Below, one piece after another: positions 11,542 to 22,185 of a stretch of DNA of 64,000 nt. Position 1 is the stretch's first letter, and each line of letters begins with the position of its first letter. The stretch comes from Flectonema sp. DT1601 (taxonomy: Eukaryota; Euglenozoa; Diplonemea; Diplonemida; Diplonemidae). The notes beneath the pieces were generated by a model. That model was not told the DNA's origin, made no database searches, and saw nothing but the letters and a program-made list of their open reading frames with translations. Made by a program: the position numbers and the translations under genes. The stretch spans positions 1 through 64,000 of the forward strand of contig OZ025819.1 of NCBI GenBank assembly GCA_964019425.1, given 5' to 3'.

Positions 11542-13086
11542 CTATTCTTCCTTTTGCCTCTTAACAGAACCGGCTGCCGCTGGTGCTGGCTGCTTCGACT
11601 TTTCTTTCTTTTCGTCCTCTTCGTCCTCTTCTTCCTCTTCATCTTCTTCAACTTCCTCAACGTTCATGTCGAGCTCGAAGACATCAGGAAGCTGAGTTGG
11701 TTATAATTTATTGAAGTCCTCACCAAGAGTTAGATTAGCTGACTAATTTTTATAATACAAACAACATACCGAAAATACGTAACTATCACCTTTCGAAAAC
11801 TCTTCCTGTGTGAGAAGGCAGGAGTCGAGAAGAGACTCAACGACATTGTTAGTGAGGTGCTGTCCAATAACAACAATCTCTTGCCTGCGATCACCTACTC
11901 GGGGGTCTTCCCATTGCGGAAACTGACTCGTAAAGTAGGACTTCTCAGAGAGTCCCATGTCAGTTAGCTCCTCGCCGAGTCTTTTTTGAGAGAGAGATCT
12001 GTACCACGATCCCTCACCGTCAATATCCCAACAGGGGCCTGCACAAGAGAGCTGGCACGACCTGTCAGCATTGTTAGGAACCCAACAAAATCCCTTCATT
12101 CTGAGAATATTATGTTTTGTGAACAGCTCCTCCGACGTAAGAAGCTTGTGAAGTCTTTCCGGGTGGAAAGGCAAGAAACGCTTGTAGATGAATGAAGAAA
12201 TACCATACTCCTCCGTCTCGGGTGTGTGTTTTACTCCTGATGATTGCAACTCTTGTGCCCAACCAGAATGCTGCACCGCATCAACAAAGCTAAAGGAACC
12301 TGTATTAAGTACCTTAGAGACTGGGACAACTGACTTTGATGTAACAATTATTTCCGCTTTTGGATTGAGTCTGCGAACTGTTTCTCTCACGCGATTGGCT
12401 TCAGTCTCAGATACCAAGTCTGACTTGTTCAAGACGATGACGTTCGCAAACTCCACCTGGTCACACAACAGCTCTGCAACACCATATGTTGATTCAGGGG
12501 CTGTGCAGTCATTTTCCGCTGTCTGCGGAGTGTTGTCTGGTTTTGAAGTTTTAAACAACTCTCCAGCAGTCTCTTTCTTTGATAAGAATTTGGAAAAGTT
12601 TGACAAGTCCACAACCGTGATCATGTTATCAAGTGTAGCAAAGTCGCTAAGAGGTCGGCGTTCTGTACCTTCCTCAACACCGTATGTGAAACCCGCAGCG
12701 ACTGGCATTGGTTCAGCGATTCCTGTACTCTCTATTACTATGTACTCAATTTCCTTATCTGAGCTGATTTTCTTTATTTCACTCACCATGTCCTCTCTCA
12801 GCGTACAGCAAATGCACCCATTTGTTAGTTCCACCAATTGCTTTCCTACCGTTGACTTATCTGCTGCCGAGTGGCCATGTTTCTTCACCATTTCAGCATC
12901 AATATTAACTTCACCCATGTCATTAACCATCACTGCCACCTTCAATCCTTCAGTGTTCTCAAGAAGGTGTTTCAGTAGAGTTGTCTTCCCGGAACCTAAA
13001 AAGCCAGATAGAACTGTAACTTTTACCTTCTTAGCCTTACTTGTACAGGTACTATTATGGTGGTCGTGGGACCCATTACACGACAT
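11542..13086 (-). CDS. CobW/COG0523 metallochaperone GTPase (2 exons)
   Basis: Exons are 13086-11770 and 11691-11542 (488 residues). The intron of 78 nt (11769-11692) begins GTATG and ends CTCAG. It belongs to the G3E family of P-loop GTPases that insert metals such as zinc or cobalt into proteins. Walker A is GFLGSGKTT near residue 28. The metal-binding CxCC motif lies in TNGCICCTLRED, followed by ESTGIAEP, and the guanine-specificity motif is NKSD. The N-terminus is His/Cys-rich (CNGSHDHHNSTC), a likely extra metal site. A CobW C-terminal domain follows. The second exon adds a strongly acidic Glu/Asp tail and then a basic end. It lacks the N-terminal CPELVP-type motif of the ZNG1 zinc chaperones, as I recall that motif, so the client metalloprotein is unknown. 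A YAG site (TTCTTCAG) lies 14 nt before the ATG. Confidence 0.92.
11692..11769 (-). other. Intron of the CobW gene
   Basis: This is a phase 0 intron, GTATG...CTCAG, 78 nt. Without splicing the frame would stop after nine more codons. With splicing the frame continues from YVFS into LPDVFELD and an acidic tail. Confidence 0.85.
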
Positions 13087-13191
13087 TTTGAAAAGGATAA
13101 CTGAAGAATAATAATCTTGTCAACATTTTTCCCCCCAAATGTGACAAACCTTGTTTTGACAGGGAGAAATAAAAACGCAAAAATCCAGCAG

Positions 13192-13273
13192 GGCGAGATG
13201 GCCGAGCGGTCTAAGGCGTTGCGTTTAGGCCGCAATATCTTCGGATGCGTGGGTTCAAACCCCACTCTCGTCA
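13192..13273 (+). tRNA. tRNA-Leu(UAG)
   Basis: This is an 82-nt type II tRNA. The 7-bp acceptor stem is GGCGAGA with TCTCGTC (one G-U pair), and the discriminator is A. The D-arm region is GGCCGAGCGGTCTAAGGC. The anticodon stem-loop is TTGCG-TTTAGGC-CGCAA, giving anticodon TAG. A short variable arm (ATC-TTCG-GAT) precedes the T-arm GTGGG-TTCAAAC-CCCAC. There is no intron. GTTTTTC follows, consistent with a Pol III terminator. It is the only clear gene on the plus strand, between the CobW and RPL10A genes. Confidence 0.97.
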
Positions 13274-13598
13274 GTTTTTCATGACTACTAAGTAACTGTG
13301 AAAGTGATGCATAACAGAATTTGTCAAGTCATACACACATGAACTGATACGGACACGTTTCGGGATGAAATGTCACGAGAATAAAATGATAGCTTACCGT
13401 AAATATTTCCGCCCTTTGCTATTAGCAAAGAGTGGATTTCGCTCAATTCGAACGACTTATCTTAATTTAGTGCCCATTTCTTTTTGGTCTCAATACATGG
13501 GTTAGTTTTGAAGCGGTGATCAAAAAGAATGAAAAACAAAGTTTTTTTCTATGCATCAGTTCAAACTGTTAGTCAACTTGACCAAGCGACACACAACT

Positions 13599-14379
13599 CT
13601 AGAAGAGTCTTTGTGGCGGTCCGAAGGTTGATTTTACATACAACGACTTAACATTTTGCCAATTCTTCTTCAGGAGAGATACCAAGAAGTTGATTGACTT
13701 CATAATGTTTTGCCTAAGCTCCTGGTCTTCCATACCAACATGTCCGACGACGACTCCCAAGTTCAATACCTTCTTAAGCTGAAACTTAATGGTGGATTGC
13801 ATATCAGTGATCTTGGCTGTGAGATCATCTCCCTGTGACACAGGGGCAGGGAACTTTCCACAACGGTTCATGTGTGGTCCAACAACTCTGTTTTTGTTGT
13901 TTTGTTGCTGGTCCAGAAATTCTGTACTAAAAGTCAATGTGCATACCTTGGAATAGTTCTGATAAGAGTGTCACTTGCAATGAAGGCATCGTAACCAGCG
14001 CACATCTTCTTTACTAACTTCTTATTCTTGTTAAGTTTCTTAAGATCTTCGATGTTCATCTGTATTGTTGGGTTTAGAATTGATATGCGGATTATTCAAT
14101 TCTCTGAATTTGAATATCATCAAAACATACCGCAGGGATTCCAGCTTTCTGTGCCTTCTCATGGTGGTAGGCATCTCCAATGCAGCAAACAGACAAACGT
14201 GGGCGAGCAACATTTGGAAGTGGGATGCTACCTGAGAATCTCTTGTCCTTCTGGGTGTCGTAGTTCTTCAGGTTGACGTGAAGCTCAACAGACTCCTGAA
14301 AGCTTCTCTTCTTCTTGGAGGCGTGATCCAGAATGTTAGTGATGCTCTCTGCGAGCAGTGCAGGTTGAACCTTCGACAT
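13599..14379 (-). CDS. RPL10A: Large-subunit ribosomal protein L10a (uL1), 3 exons
   Basis: Exons are 14379-14131, 14059-13947 and 13887-13599, giving 216 residues against 217 in human RPL10A. It is the uL1 protein of the cytosolic 60S subunit, part of the mobile L1 stalk. Recognisable blocks are [14 protein letters not shown] in exon 1, [13 protein letters not shown] in exon 2 and [15 protein letters not shown], then [21 protein letters not shown] in two overlapping parts, ending FGPPQRLF, in exon 3. Intron 1 is 71 nt (14130-14060) and intron 2 is 59 nt (13946-13888). Both start GTATG and end ACAG. Splicing restores the expected [17 protein letters not shown] junction. The start matches the family N-terminus. 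Confidence 0.97.
13888..13946 (-). other. RPL10A intron 2
   Basis: A 59-nt phase 2 intron, GTATGC...AAACAG. It splits the Arg codon of the TIPR-VVGP junction. Confidence 0.9.
14060..14130 (-). other. RPL10A intron 1
   Basis: A 71-nt phase 0 intron, GTATG...ATACAG, between AGIPA and MNIEDL. Confidence 0.9.
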
Positions 14380-16650
14380 TTTGGAGGTTTAGAGATAAAC
14401 TGATTACAGCAAAAAGCTTAATGTAAACACAACTAAGGCAGCCACACTGGTGTAAAATAAATTCGCCAACTACTAGGTTCATGTGCTCTGCATTAAGTAT
14501 GCAAATGAAATAAATTTATCTTGAAGAACTATAAGCACAAAAACTACCACTAACAACAATAATATGAAGTAAAGGCAAATAAATAGGTTGTGGTCTTTCT
14601 TCTTTTCTTTTCTGATTTACAAGACAAGAGGCATAAACAAGAGTGAATCTGCTGATGATTTGAAAATAACTTGCGTATTGTTCAGGCAGAAGGCCAACCA
14701 GGCTCATCCCACCTTTGAAAAGTACCAGAACCATGTGTATGTGGGATGGGGGGAAACTGGGCCTTCGAAGTATGCATCAAACAGCAATCTCCACATGTTT
14801 CGAAATATTGTGTAAAATACTTGTCCAGTGTCTTGGCTGGGTGCTGATGCACTCAGGCTTGGACTTTATTTGTTTTATGCAGGGAAGGGAATGGGAAAGG
14901 GAAATGTGTAAACAATATGGCAATAGAAATAAAAATGAAGGGCACCCACCTCATCTTTGTCATCACAAAAGCTGCTTCTTCTTCTGAACCAAACTGAACA
15001 TGCATAAGCCAATTACGGTTTGCGATGTTTTCTGTGGTTGTGTCTTGTACCTTCAGCAAAGGTGACAGGGTACATTTCATACAGGAGTCGAAATTTAAAA
15101 ATAGAGAGTCAAGGAGAACCGGAAAGACAAGGAAAAAAATGGCTGCAATTACTGCAGCGTGAGAAACTTAGCAGAGCATGGCTGTATTTTCTACAGCTAG
15201 GATGCTCCAACTTCTTTCGAAGGTACCGACTATATTGCCGGAAAAGATTCAAAAAGAAACCTGTGTTCCGCTTAAATTTGTCGAAGTGGTACGCATCTAC
15301 CAGAGAATAGGGTGCAGTTTTTGTTTTTTTGAAGTAATTATGTTTTAAGGGTAAGCTCTCCAGTTGGGTCCCTGAGGCAAGGACACACAAAAGAGAAGAT
15401 CAAGCAATGTGTATCATGAATTGTTTCAGCAGCAAATATGGACATTAATGTACATAAAGAAACGTGTGATACAACGTCACCAAACCCACCTTTCCGTTTA
15501 GGAACACACACAACAAGGACCTAAAACAAAGCAAAATAAAAAGAAAAAGAAAAAGAAAGCGCAGTTGAGACTTTATGAGAGATCGCATTTCCAGCAAGCT
15601 CCCTTATGCTCTTCGTGAGATTCACTAGTGATGTGAACAATACATCACGTTTCTTCTTTTGACTCATGTAAACCCTTGCAAAAATTAGAGGGGTGCTGGG
15701 AGTAAAGATCTGTTTGTTGTCCATTCCTTTGTGGGTTGCAAAACAAATAACAGAATGAAAGAAAAAGAAATTAGCTCGGAGAGGGAGAATGAAAAGAGAA
15801 GGCAATTTTTACTTTTTTTTTTCTTTTTTTAAAATATTTTTTTCAATCGCTCTTCTGATGTACTTTTTTCTTTAACAAAAAGATCCTTCCCCGGCAGGGC
15901 GAAGGTTAACAAAAAAAAAGAAAAAAGTGAAGAAGAAAAACACTCCAAGACTTTCCTCCAGAGGAACCTGGGAAGTCCGGAAGAAAAGAAAAAGGTAATT
16001 GCTGTGGTGTGTAAGGGGAGACACAACTGGCCTATGTACAATAAAAATGGCTCAAAAAAAAACTGTTGGGAGGGGTTAATTTTGATCAAATGCTTGTTTT
16101 TGTTACTTTCAGTCAGGAAACAATTATCATATTGCCTTTCCAAAAAGTACTTTTCCCTCCGCCGGTAGCACTTGGAAAGATTGTAAAGGATTTTTATTTT
16201 AAAAAAAAAGCAAAATAAATTATCTATGCACCACTCCCCTCCCACACACAGTAAAAAAATAATTTAGCAATTGCAAAAGACTTTTCCCATGTGGCTGAAT
16301 GAAAAATTATATTTCTTTATTGTGGAGCGAACTGACAACACCAACGGCTGTCGAAAAGAGCAGGATGGGATGGGATGGGAAAGTTAGGTAAAGAAAGCAG
16401 AGAGCGCACTACAAATGATGTGAAATCATCCTTTCGCGCCGCGCAAATTAAATCAGCCACAAGACGAAGCCCACATATTTCCGTTCAGGAAACGATGTTC
16501 AAATGACAGCCGAACAAATGTACAATAATCGACATCATATATAAGGAACAACTTGACCTTTGTGGAAAGGCAAATACTTGAGAATGTTGGGAAGTCTCCT
16601 CACAACGAGGATTAAGAAAAGGGGGTGGAGGTACTATGGGAACAGGTGAT

Positions 16651-16681
<31 letters not shown>

Positions 16682-16879
16682 CACGTTTCTCAATAAGCAT
16701 AAGTTTTAATTCTTTCTAAGTGGCGGCTGGGATGTTACGCAGTATGCACACATCGAACAAAAAGGGAAGATTACTTTTATTCTTCCTCAACTCAACTACA
16801 ATCGCAGAACGGGAACTGCTGTCGTTGCACTGTTGCAATCAGACGCATTATATTGAAAAATAGATTTTTAAAAAGGGGC

Positions 16880-18060
16880 GGGACGAAGGCTGGGACAAAA
16901 AAAAAAAAAAAAAAAACTTCTCGAGCTCCACTATAAACAATGGGGGATTTTGCTGGGCTGATCAAATTAGAGAGAAATATAATTTAAGAAAAGTTATTTC
17001 ATTTCACACAAATCGCTGGGTCAACTACCCTCCGAATAAATAAGGAGGGGTACCTATAAACTGTTAAGGCTGGGAATTTGGGTTACCTGCTGAAAAAAAG
17101 GCAATGCCATACTTAATTGGAAAACGGAGTTTTAAAAAAAAAAAAGAAGAAAAAAAAGGTGGCGTTTTTTAATTTAATTTCTCCTCATCACTTCGAGGTG
17201 GAGGACTTTTTTTTTTTTGTTTGTTTTTTTTTTTCCTTCCACTATGAACAAAAAAGTAAAATAATAAAAGAAAATTCTTAAGTATTGAGGAATAGAGAGA
17301 AATTAATTTGATAATCCCGTAGAATATTAAAAAGTGAATTCACCACTTCACAACACGCACAGAAGATGAAAAAACTTTCTCTCATCACTAGGTTAATTTA
17401 TATCCTTATCACAAAACCAAAGGGGCACTATAAACAAGAAAAAGAAGGCCGGAGGTGTAATTAAATATAAAGCAACTTGAAACTGGCTAAACTGGCTGCT
17501 ATGTAAAAAAAGACCAACAGTAACGTAAGGACACAGTCTGCAGCTAACAATGCGCAAAATTGGGTTGTACCTTAAAATTAAAACACTTATTGATGTTTTG
17601 TTTGCATCACGAAACCCGTGAACCGACTTAAACTGATAAAGCTAAAAGAGGTTTACGTGTGCTGCCCGACATTTTTTTTCGTCCTTACAACTTGAATACT
17701 TGTTAAATGCAAAAAAAAAAAAAAAAAAAAAAAAAAGGTAATTAAAAGAGAAAAATGACTTCGCAATGTGCTTTTTATTGACTTCCCCAACGACAGGGAC
17801 GCTTATTACTATTTTTTTTTTACTAAACCAATGGGGCACTATAAACAAAAAAAAACAAAAAAAAATCAAGGGCTGTGAGGGAAATATTTCCTCCATGTCA
17901 ACAGGATAACGATGACGCTTTTACCTAAAAGGGTAGCTCAAATCAATTTTGTTTTAAAAAAAACATGAAACACACAATAAGCACAAATCAAACCCGGGGC
18001 TATGAACAAGGAGGCTGGGAGAGGAATACTTCAAATTCTCAAGAGGCCATTGGTGGATTT
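16880..18060 (+). repeat. Dispersed GGGGCACTATAAACAA / GGCTGGG motif array
   Basis: Variants occur near 16930 (CCACTATAAACAATGGGGG...GCTGGGC), 17046 (GGGGTACCTATAAACTG...GGCTGGGA), 17238 (CCACTATGAACAA), 17420 (GGGGCACTATAAACAAG), 17834 (GGGGCACTATAAACAAA...GGGCTGTGAGGG) and 17996 (GGGGCTATGAACAAGGAGGCTGGGAG). Spacing is irregular, 110-420 bp. No coding potential links them. Confidence 0.6.
17461..17522. repeat. Short dispersed repeat, copy 1
   Basis: It shares AATATAAAGCAACTTGAAAC, then TGGCTAAA, and after a variable gap ATGTAAAA...GACCAACAG with the stretch at about 56812-56884. Confidence 0.8.
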
Positions 18061-18807
18061 CATGCCTTTTTAAAGATAATAATAATAAAAGGGTAAAAAC
18101 AATAAGAAAATAGAAAACAGCTCACGGTGATTAAAAAAAAAAAAAAAAAATTAATTTTAACGAGCAAAACATATTTATTTTCGCTTTTTCTTTTTTTTTT
18201 CACTGTACAGCTCACCGGTGTGCCAAAAAAAAATAAAATAAAAAAAACTGACAAAAAGAGAGGAAGGTGTGGGGCTATTAAGAGTGCTTTGATCCGTCTT
18301 CCGCTGCACCGCCGCAGCAGGACACACGCAAGCAATCCGCCAAACAATTTTTATTCATTCGAAAGCGGACAGGAAGGGAGTGATATTAATCGTAATGTAG
18401 AAAATGAATGAAGGAAAAAATATGATTTAAATTGTAACAGAGGGCAAATTTTTTTTTTTTTTTTTTTGTTTTTTGTTTTTTTTTTAAATTCCCTTTGGTA
18501 CTTGTGCAAAACAATGGAACACATCGAAAAGCATGCCAACCGGTAAATGTAAGAAAACAAAGGCTTTCCCAATGCGCAGCAGTAATGCTCCGTACACAAA
18601 GCAACAAACGTAACAGAAAAATGATGTGTAATTGGTTAAAAGTTAAAAAAAAGAAAAAATTAAAAGAAAACAGGAAATAAACAAAAAAAAGAGAGGGAGT
18701 ACACCGTAAGCACCCGCACAGCAATGGAAATTTGAAGGCAGAAAAATGAGCCCAAAAAAAAGAAATGAAAACACGCCTACGCCTCAATGCAGTTTTAATA
18801 AAATAAT

Positions 18808-20598
18808 TTAAGGACTGGTTGGGCTCTCCGCAACAGCAAACAAAATATTTTGTAATCTATCAACAAGAGGGGCGTCGTTAAATGTACTTGAAGGTGATGT
18901 GGGAGGTTGGAATGCCGAAACCTCATCATCTTTCGGATCTGAACAGGACGAGTGTGAAAGACAAAGTGGTGTAATAGGAGTGAGGGATTGATACATTGTT
19001 GATGACCCTTCATAAGCGATAAGAGAATCTGACTCGTCTAAGTTACTGTTTGCGGAATACACTCCCAGAAGGTTAGCGAGATCTTGATCAAATAGTTCGC
19101 TGTCTTCATCATCTTCATCAACAGGAGTCTCAACGATACTTTCTAAGAGTGACTCGCTGTTATCAATTAAATGTAACCCCTCAATGGATTCTTCATCGAG
19201 GATTGTTGCAGTAATAGTTGGAGTTGTTGTTGCTGTAGTTCCTGTGGCTGTGATCATATTATTATCTAAACAGCAGAGCGTGTTGTTTGCCGAATGATCT
19301 GAAAACATCGACGATTCCCAAATTGACTGATCCAGAGGAGGTAAGACTCCCACAATCTTCTGCACATTAACATTTTGTAACATCAGTTCTTCAGTACTTC
19401 TTCTCTGTGCGTGTGATGATGTTCTGACTCCCCATCTTCCAGAACCTCCCAACTTGTCAGACCAAGTTCTGAGTTCATCATCAAATGTGACTCCCTGATC
19501 ACGTAGATCTTCTCTGATGGAATCTGCTCTTTCGTATTGGCGGAGTTTTCTGCATTCCTCGCGTTCCTTCAGCTTCTGAGATGTTACTTGATTGTCGCCT
19601 TCAGAAGGCCCATCATTTAGAACTATTCCTGCCCAGCTGTTCTTAGCAGTCTGGTACTCTACTTCATTTGATTCGACTACCCAAGCGTAACGATCATATC
19701 CAGGAATGTGTTTATGATTCAGTTGAGAGCAGGCGATTTGCTCTTCCAGTTGAGTGGCGACTTTGACGTAGCCGACTCCGGATGGGCGTCCATCAGCATT
19801 CTTCTCAAGAACGACAGAATATTGAAGGATTTCAATCCCCGCGAGTGCGAAGAAGTTTTTAATATCATCGTATCTGATGCGGAATGGAAGTCCACGCAGT
19901 TTGATGCAGTAGCCACCCTGAGCTGCTCCTGCAGTTGTGGCAGCGTGTGATGGTGTTCCCCAGCGACCGCAGCGACCGTCGACTGTTCTCCAAGTTCTCA
20001 TGTCATCGTCCCAGACGACACCCATCGCACGGAGTTGCTCTCTGATGGCATCTGCGCGTTCGAAATTTTGCGATCTTCTCGCCTGTTCTCTCTCATGTAA
20101 CATACTCGAAATCCTGTTGGAATCAGCGTCTTTGTTAGCCATCGCCGCAGTGATGCTACCAGTACGTGGATGACTGCATCGATAGCAGTTGGCATTTCCA
20201 TACCTGGCGTAGTTAATGAATCCACATTTAGTGCAGTGCCAGTCCTTCTGAAGTTCATTATAAAGACTTCTGAACACACCAAGTGGGGGGACTAACTCTC
20301 TCAATTGCATCTCCGACAGCTTTGATAAAGAATGTAAGTCAACAATTCCTTTTGAGACGAATCTCGGCCAGAATCGGTTGACGATATCACCGTGGATGGA
20401 GTTCAGGAATTCGATGATTGCAGTGTCTCCCTGTTGTGGTTGTGGTTGTGGTTGTTGTGGAATCTGATTACTGAGGTCATCAACAATACTATTCCCAATC
20501 GCACATCCCAACACTCCACTCTTGAATGACCAGTCTAACACACCACCAGCATCGAAGTTATCAGCTGGTGAGAAGCTCTGAGTGAGAACTGATTCCAT
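18808..20598 (-). CDS. SAM - RanBP2 zinc finger - RRM RNA-binding protein
   Basis: The protein has 596 residues from the ATG at 20598. An acceptor-like site (CTTTGTCAG) lies 25 nt upstream, so the in-frame extension above it is probably untranslated. Domains in order: a SAM-like helical domain (about 58-118, with IVDLHSLSKLSEMQLREL), a RanBP2-type zinc finger (about 119-147; W120, Cys 122/125/138/141, N129), a 45-residue motif with RADAIREQLRAMGV and RTWRTVDGRCGRWG (about 170-214), an RRM of hnRNP H/F type (about 229-310; IKLRGLPF and GRPSGVGYVKV), and a second copy of the 45-residue motif (about 346-390; RADSIREDLRDQGV). The C-terminus is acidic and Ser/Thr-rich. The domain mix points to single-stranded RNA binding, perhaps in splicing. 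The repeated motif resembles the DALR-adjacent segment of cysteinyl-tRNA synthetase; I infer an RNA-contacting role. Confidence 0.85.
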   Translation of the reverse strand: MESVLTQSFSPADNFDAGGVLDWSFKSGVLGCAIGNSIVDDLSNQIPQQPQPQPQQGDTAIIEFLNSIHGDIVNRFWPRFVSKGIVDLHSLSKLSEMQLRELVPPLGVFRSLYNELQKDWHCTKCGFINYARYGNANCYRCSHPRTGSITAAMANKDADSNRISSMLHEREQARRSQNFERADAIREQLRAMGVVWDDDMRTWRTVDGRCGRWGTPSHAATTAGAAQGGYCIKLRGLPFRIRYDDIKNFFALAGIEILQYSVVLEKNADGRPSGVGYVKVATQLEEQIACSQLNHKHIPGYDRYAWVVESNEVEYQTAKNSWAGIVLNDGPSEGDNQVTSQKLKEREECRKLRQYERADSIREDLRDQGVTFDDELRTWSDKLGGSGRWGVRTSSHAQRRSTEELMLQNVNVQKIVGVLPPLDQSIWESSMFSDHSANNTLCCLDNNMITATGTTATTTPTITATILDEESIEGLHLIDNSESLLESIVETPVDEDDEDSELFDQDLANLLGVYSANSNLDESDSLIAYEGSSTMYQSLTPITPLCLSHSSCSDPKDDEVSAFQPPTSPSSTFNDAPLVDRLQNILFAVAESPTSP

Positions 20599-20695
20599 AA
20601 GGTTGTGTTTTTCTGTTTGAATCTGACAAAGGAAAGGAATGTAATAAAACAATTTTCTTTATTATTTCACAACTCTAAATCGTCGTTTCCCTTCA

Positions 20696-21547
20696 TCAGG
20701 ACTTCTCAATCATTTTAATTAACGAAGCGATCCGACTCCCAGGAAGGTAGAACTGCAACTGTTCTCCGCCATCGTAGTTTTCGAGGATTGTCATCTCTCT
20801 GGCGAAGACGTTTGGAGCAGGTCGATTCTTGTGACCAATTCGAAGAAGCATCCCAATAATTGAATTCGATGAAAACAAAGGAGACCCGCTGTTGGCAGTT
20901 CTAATAACACGACCAAAGTCACATGCAATGATGTCGCTATCGATATTGATAAGTAATCCTTTATATTGTAATCGAAGTATTTTACTTTCTTCATTATAAC
21001 TACCGTCTGATTGATTAATTATTTCAGACAACAGATTCCCTTCTCTGTTGATAATATTGTTATTTACTACAAAACAAGATTCACTTTGAACGATGTCATT
21101 TTTATTTAATTTTGACAAGTCTGTTTCTATTCTCATTGCCTGAACGTTATTCAACAAGAATCTCATGTCCTTGGGAGTAGTGTGAAGGATTGCTAAATCG
21201 TTGTAGTCATCACTGCTGAGATGGATTTGTTTTAACGCCTTAGCAGAGTAGATGACGTTACCACTGCAGTCGACTGTTTCTATGACAACTCTTATGTTGT
21301 TAGAATCGTATTTTGAGTCACAAAGTTGTGGATAAATAGAACTAAACAACTTTGGTTGAACAACATGACCACAAGTGACTATGTGATAACCAGATGAAGC
21401 TTTCGCAACAAAACCAGTTCCTAAACACAAAGTTTCCCAAACTCCGTATTCACATCCTTCTGTTCTGATAGAAATACTTTTCCCTTTTATTGTTGAGGAG
21501 CTGATTGATGTGTACCTGCGAGTAGTACACCATATTCTCATCTTCAT
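20696..21547 (-). CDS. Trypsin-like serine protease, intracellular type
   Basis: The protein has 283 residues from the ATG at 21547, directly after a long A-run. It shows a trypsin-fold triad: His61 in VTCGHVV, Asp117 in YNDLAIL and Ser222 in ANSGSPLF, where the classical motif would be GNSGGPL. There is no evident signal peptide or transmembrane segment, so it may act inside the cell, as do HtrA-like and TYSND1-like proteases, but no PDZ domain is present. Its 3' neighbour on the same strand is the RanBP2/RRM gene (97 bp apart) and its 5' neighbour is APH-1. The triad is intact, so activity is plausible. Substrates are unknown. A splice site just inside the start (TCGCAG before GTACAC) leaves the exact N-terminus slightly uncertain. 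Confidence 0.8.
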   Translation of the reverse strand: MKMRIWCTTRRYTSISSSTIKGKSISIRTEGCEYGVWETLCLGTGFVAKASSGYHIVTCGHVVQPKLFSSIYPQLCDSKYDSNNIRVVIETVDCSGNVIYSAKALKQIHLSSDDYNDLAILHTTPKDMRFLLNNVQAMRIETDLSKLNKNDIVQSESCFVVNNNIINREGNLLSEIINQSDGSYNEESKILRLQYKGLLINIDSDIIACDFGRVIRTANSGSPLFSSNSIIGMLLRIGHKNRPAPNVFAREMTILENYDGGEQLQFYLPGSRIASLIKMIEKS

Positions 21548-22029
21548 TTTTTTTTTTTTTTTTTTTTTTGTATTTACCTATCTCTCACACACATTGTTCT
21601 TTATAAATACCTGTGTAAATCAACAAAGGTTGAGCAATGCAGAGCAGTACAAAATCATTTTTTAAAAAAACACCTTCGTAGAACAGAACTATTACTTTTC
21701 TTGTGTGCGCGCGCGCTATTGTTCGTTGCGGTTCGCTTTTTTTTTTTTTTTTTTTTTTTTTTTTCTTCTTCCGCAGTTCAAAAACGATCCTTATGGAGTA
21801 AAACGTAACGTAAAGATTCGAAAATAAGAAATTAAAATATTTTTCAATTGAGCGAAAGGAATACGAATAAAGAAGTTGTATTCCTCTCCTTTTCGATTCT
21901 TTTTTTTATTGCTCACTCTCACCCATCCAATCCTATGGCGAGAGAGTGTCAATACTACGAGTGCGCTGTTGGAACTCGTCTGGAACTCCGATCTTCACAT
22001 TAATTTCTAATTAAAGAAACATGTCAATC

Positions 22030-22140
<111 letters not shown>

Positions 22141-22185
22141 TTTTTTTTTTCCCGTCTTCCAGTTATCATCCAATCACAATCACTT

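Larger units (their letters stand above)
14380..18807. other. 4.4-kb gene-poor interval
   Basis: I cannot support a gene here. Two minus-strand stretches look mildly coding: about 15110-15330 (Arg/Lys-rich, with KRNTGFFLNLFRQYSRYLRK) and about 14950-15080 (with RNWLMHVQFGSEEEAAFVM). They could be exons of an unrecognised gene, but no family or splice pattern confirms it. The rest is A/T homopolymer-rich. A family of short motifs around CACTATAAACAA and GGCTGGG recurs between 16880 and 18060. Confidence 0.5.

Noticed and set aside
12188-13111. 307-codon plus-strand frame opposite the CobW gene
   Set aside because: It is the antisense shadow of a well-supported gene with Walker A and CxCC motifs on the minus strand.
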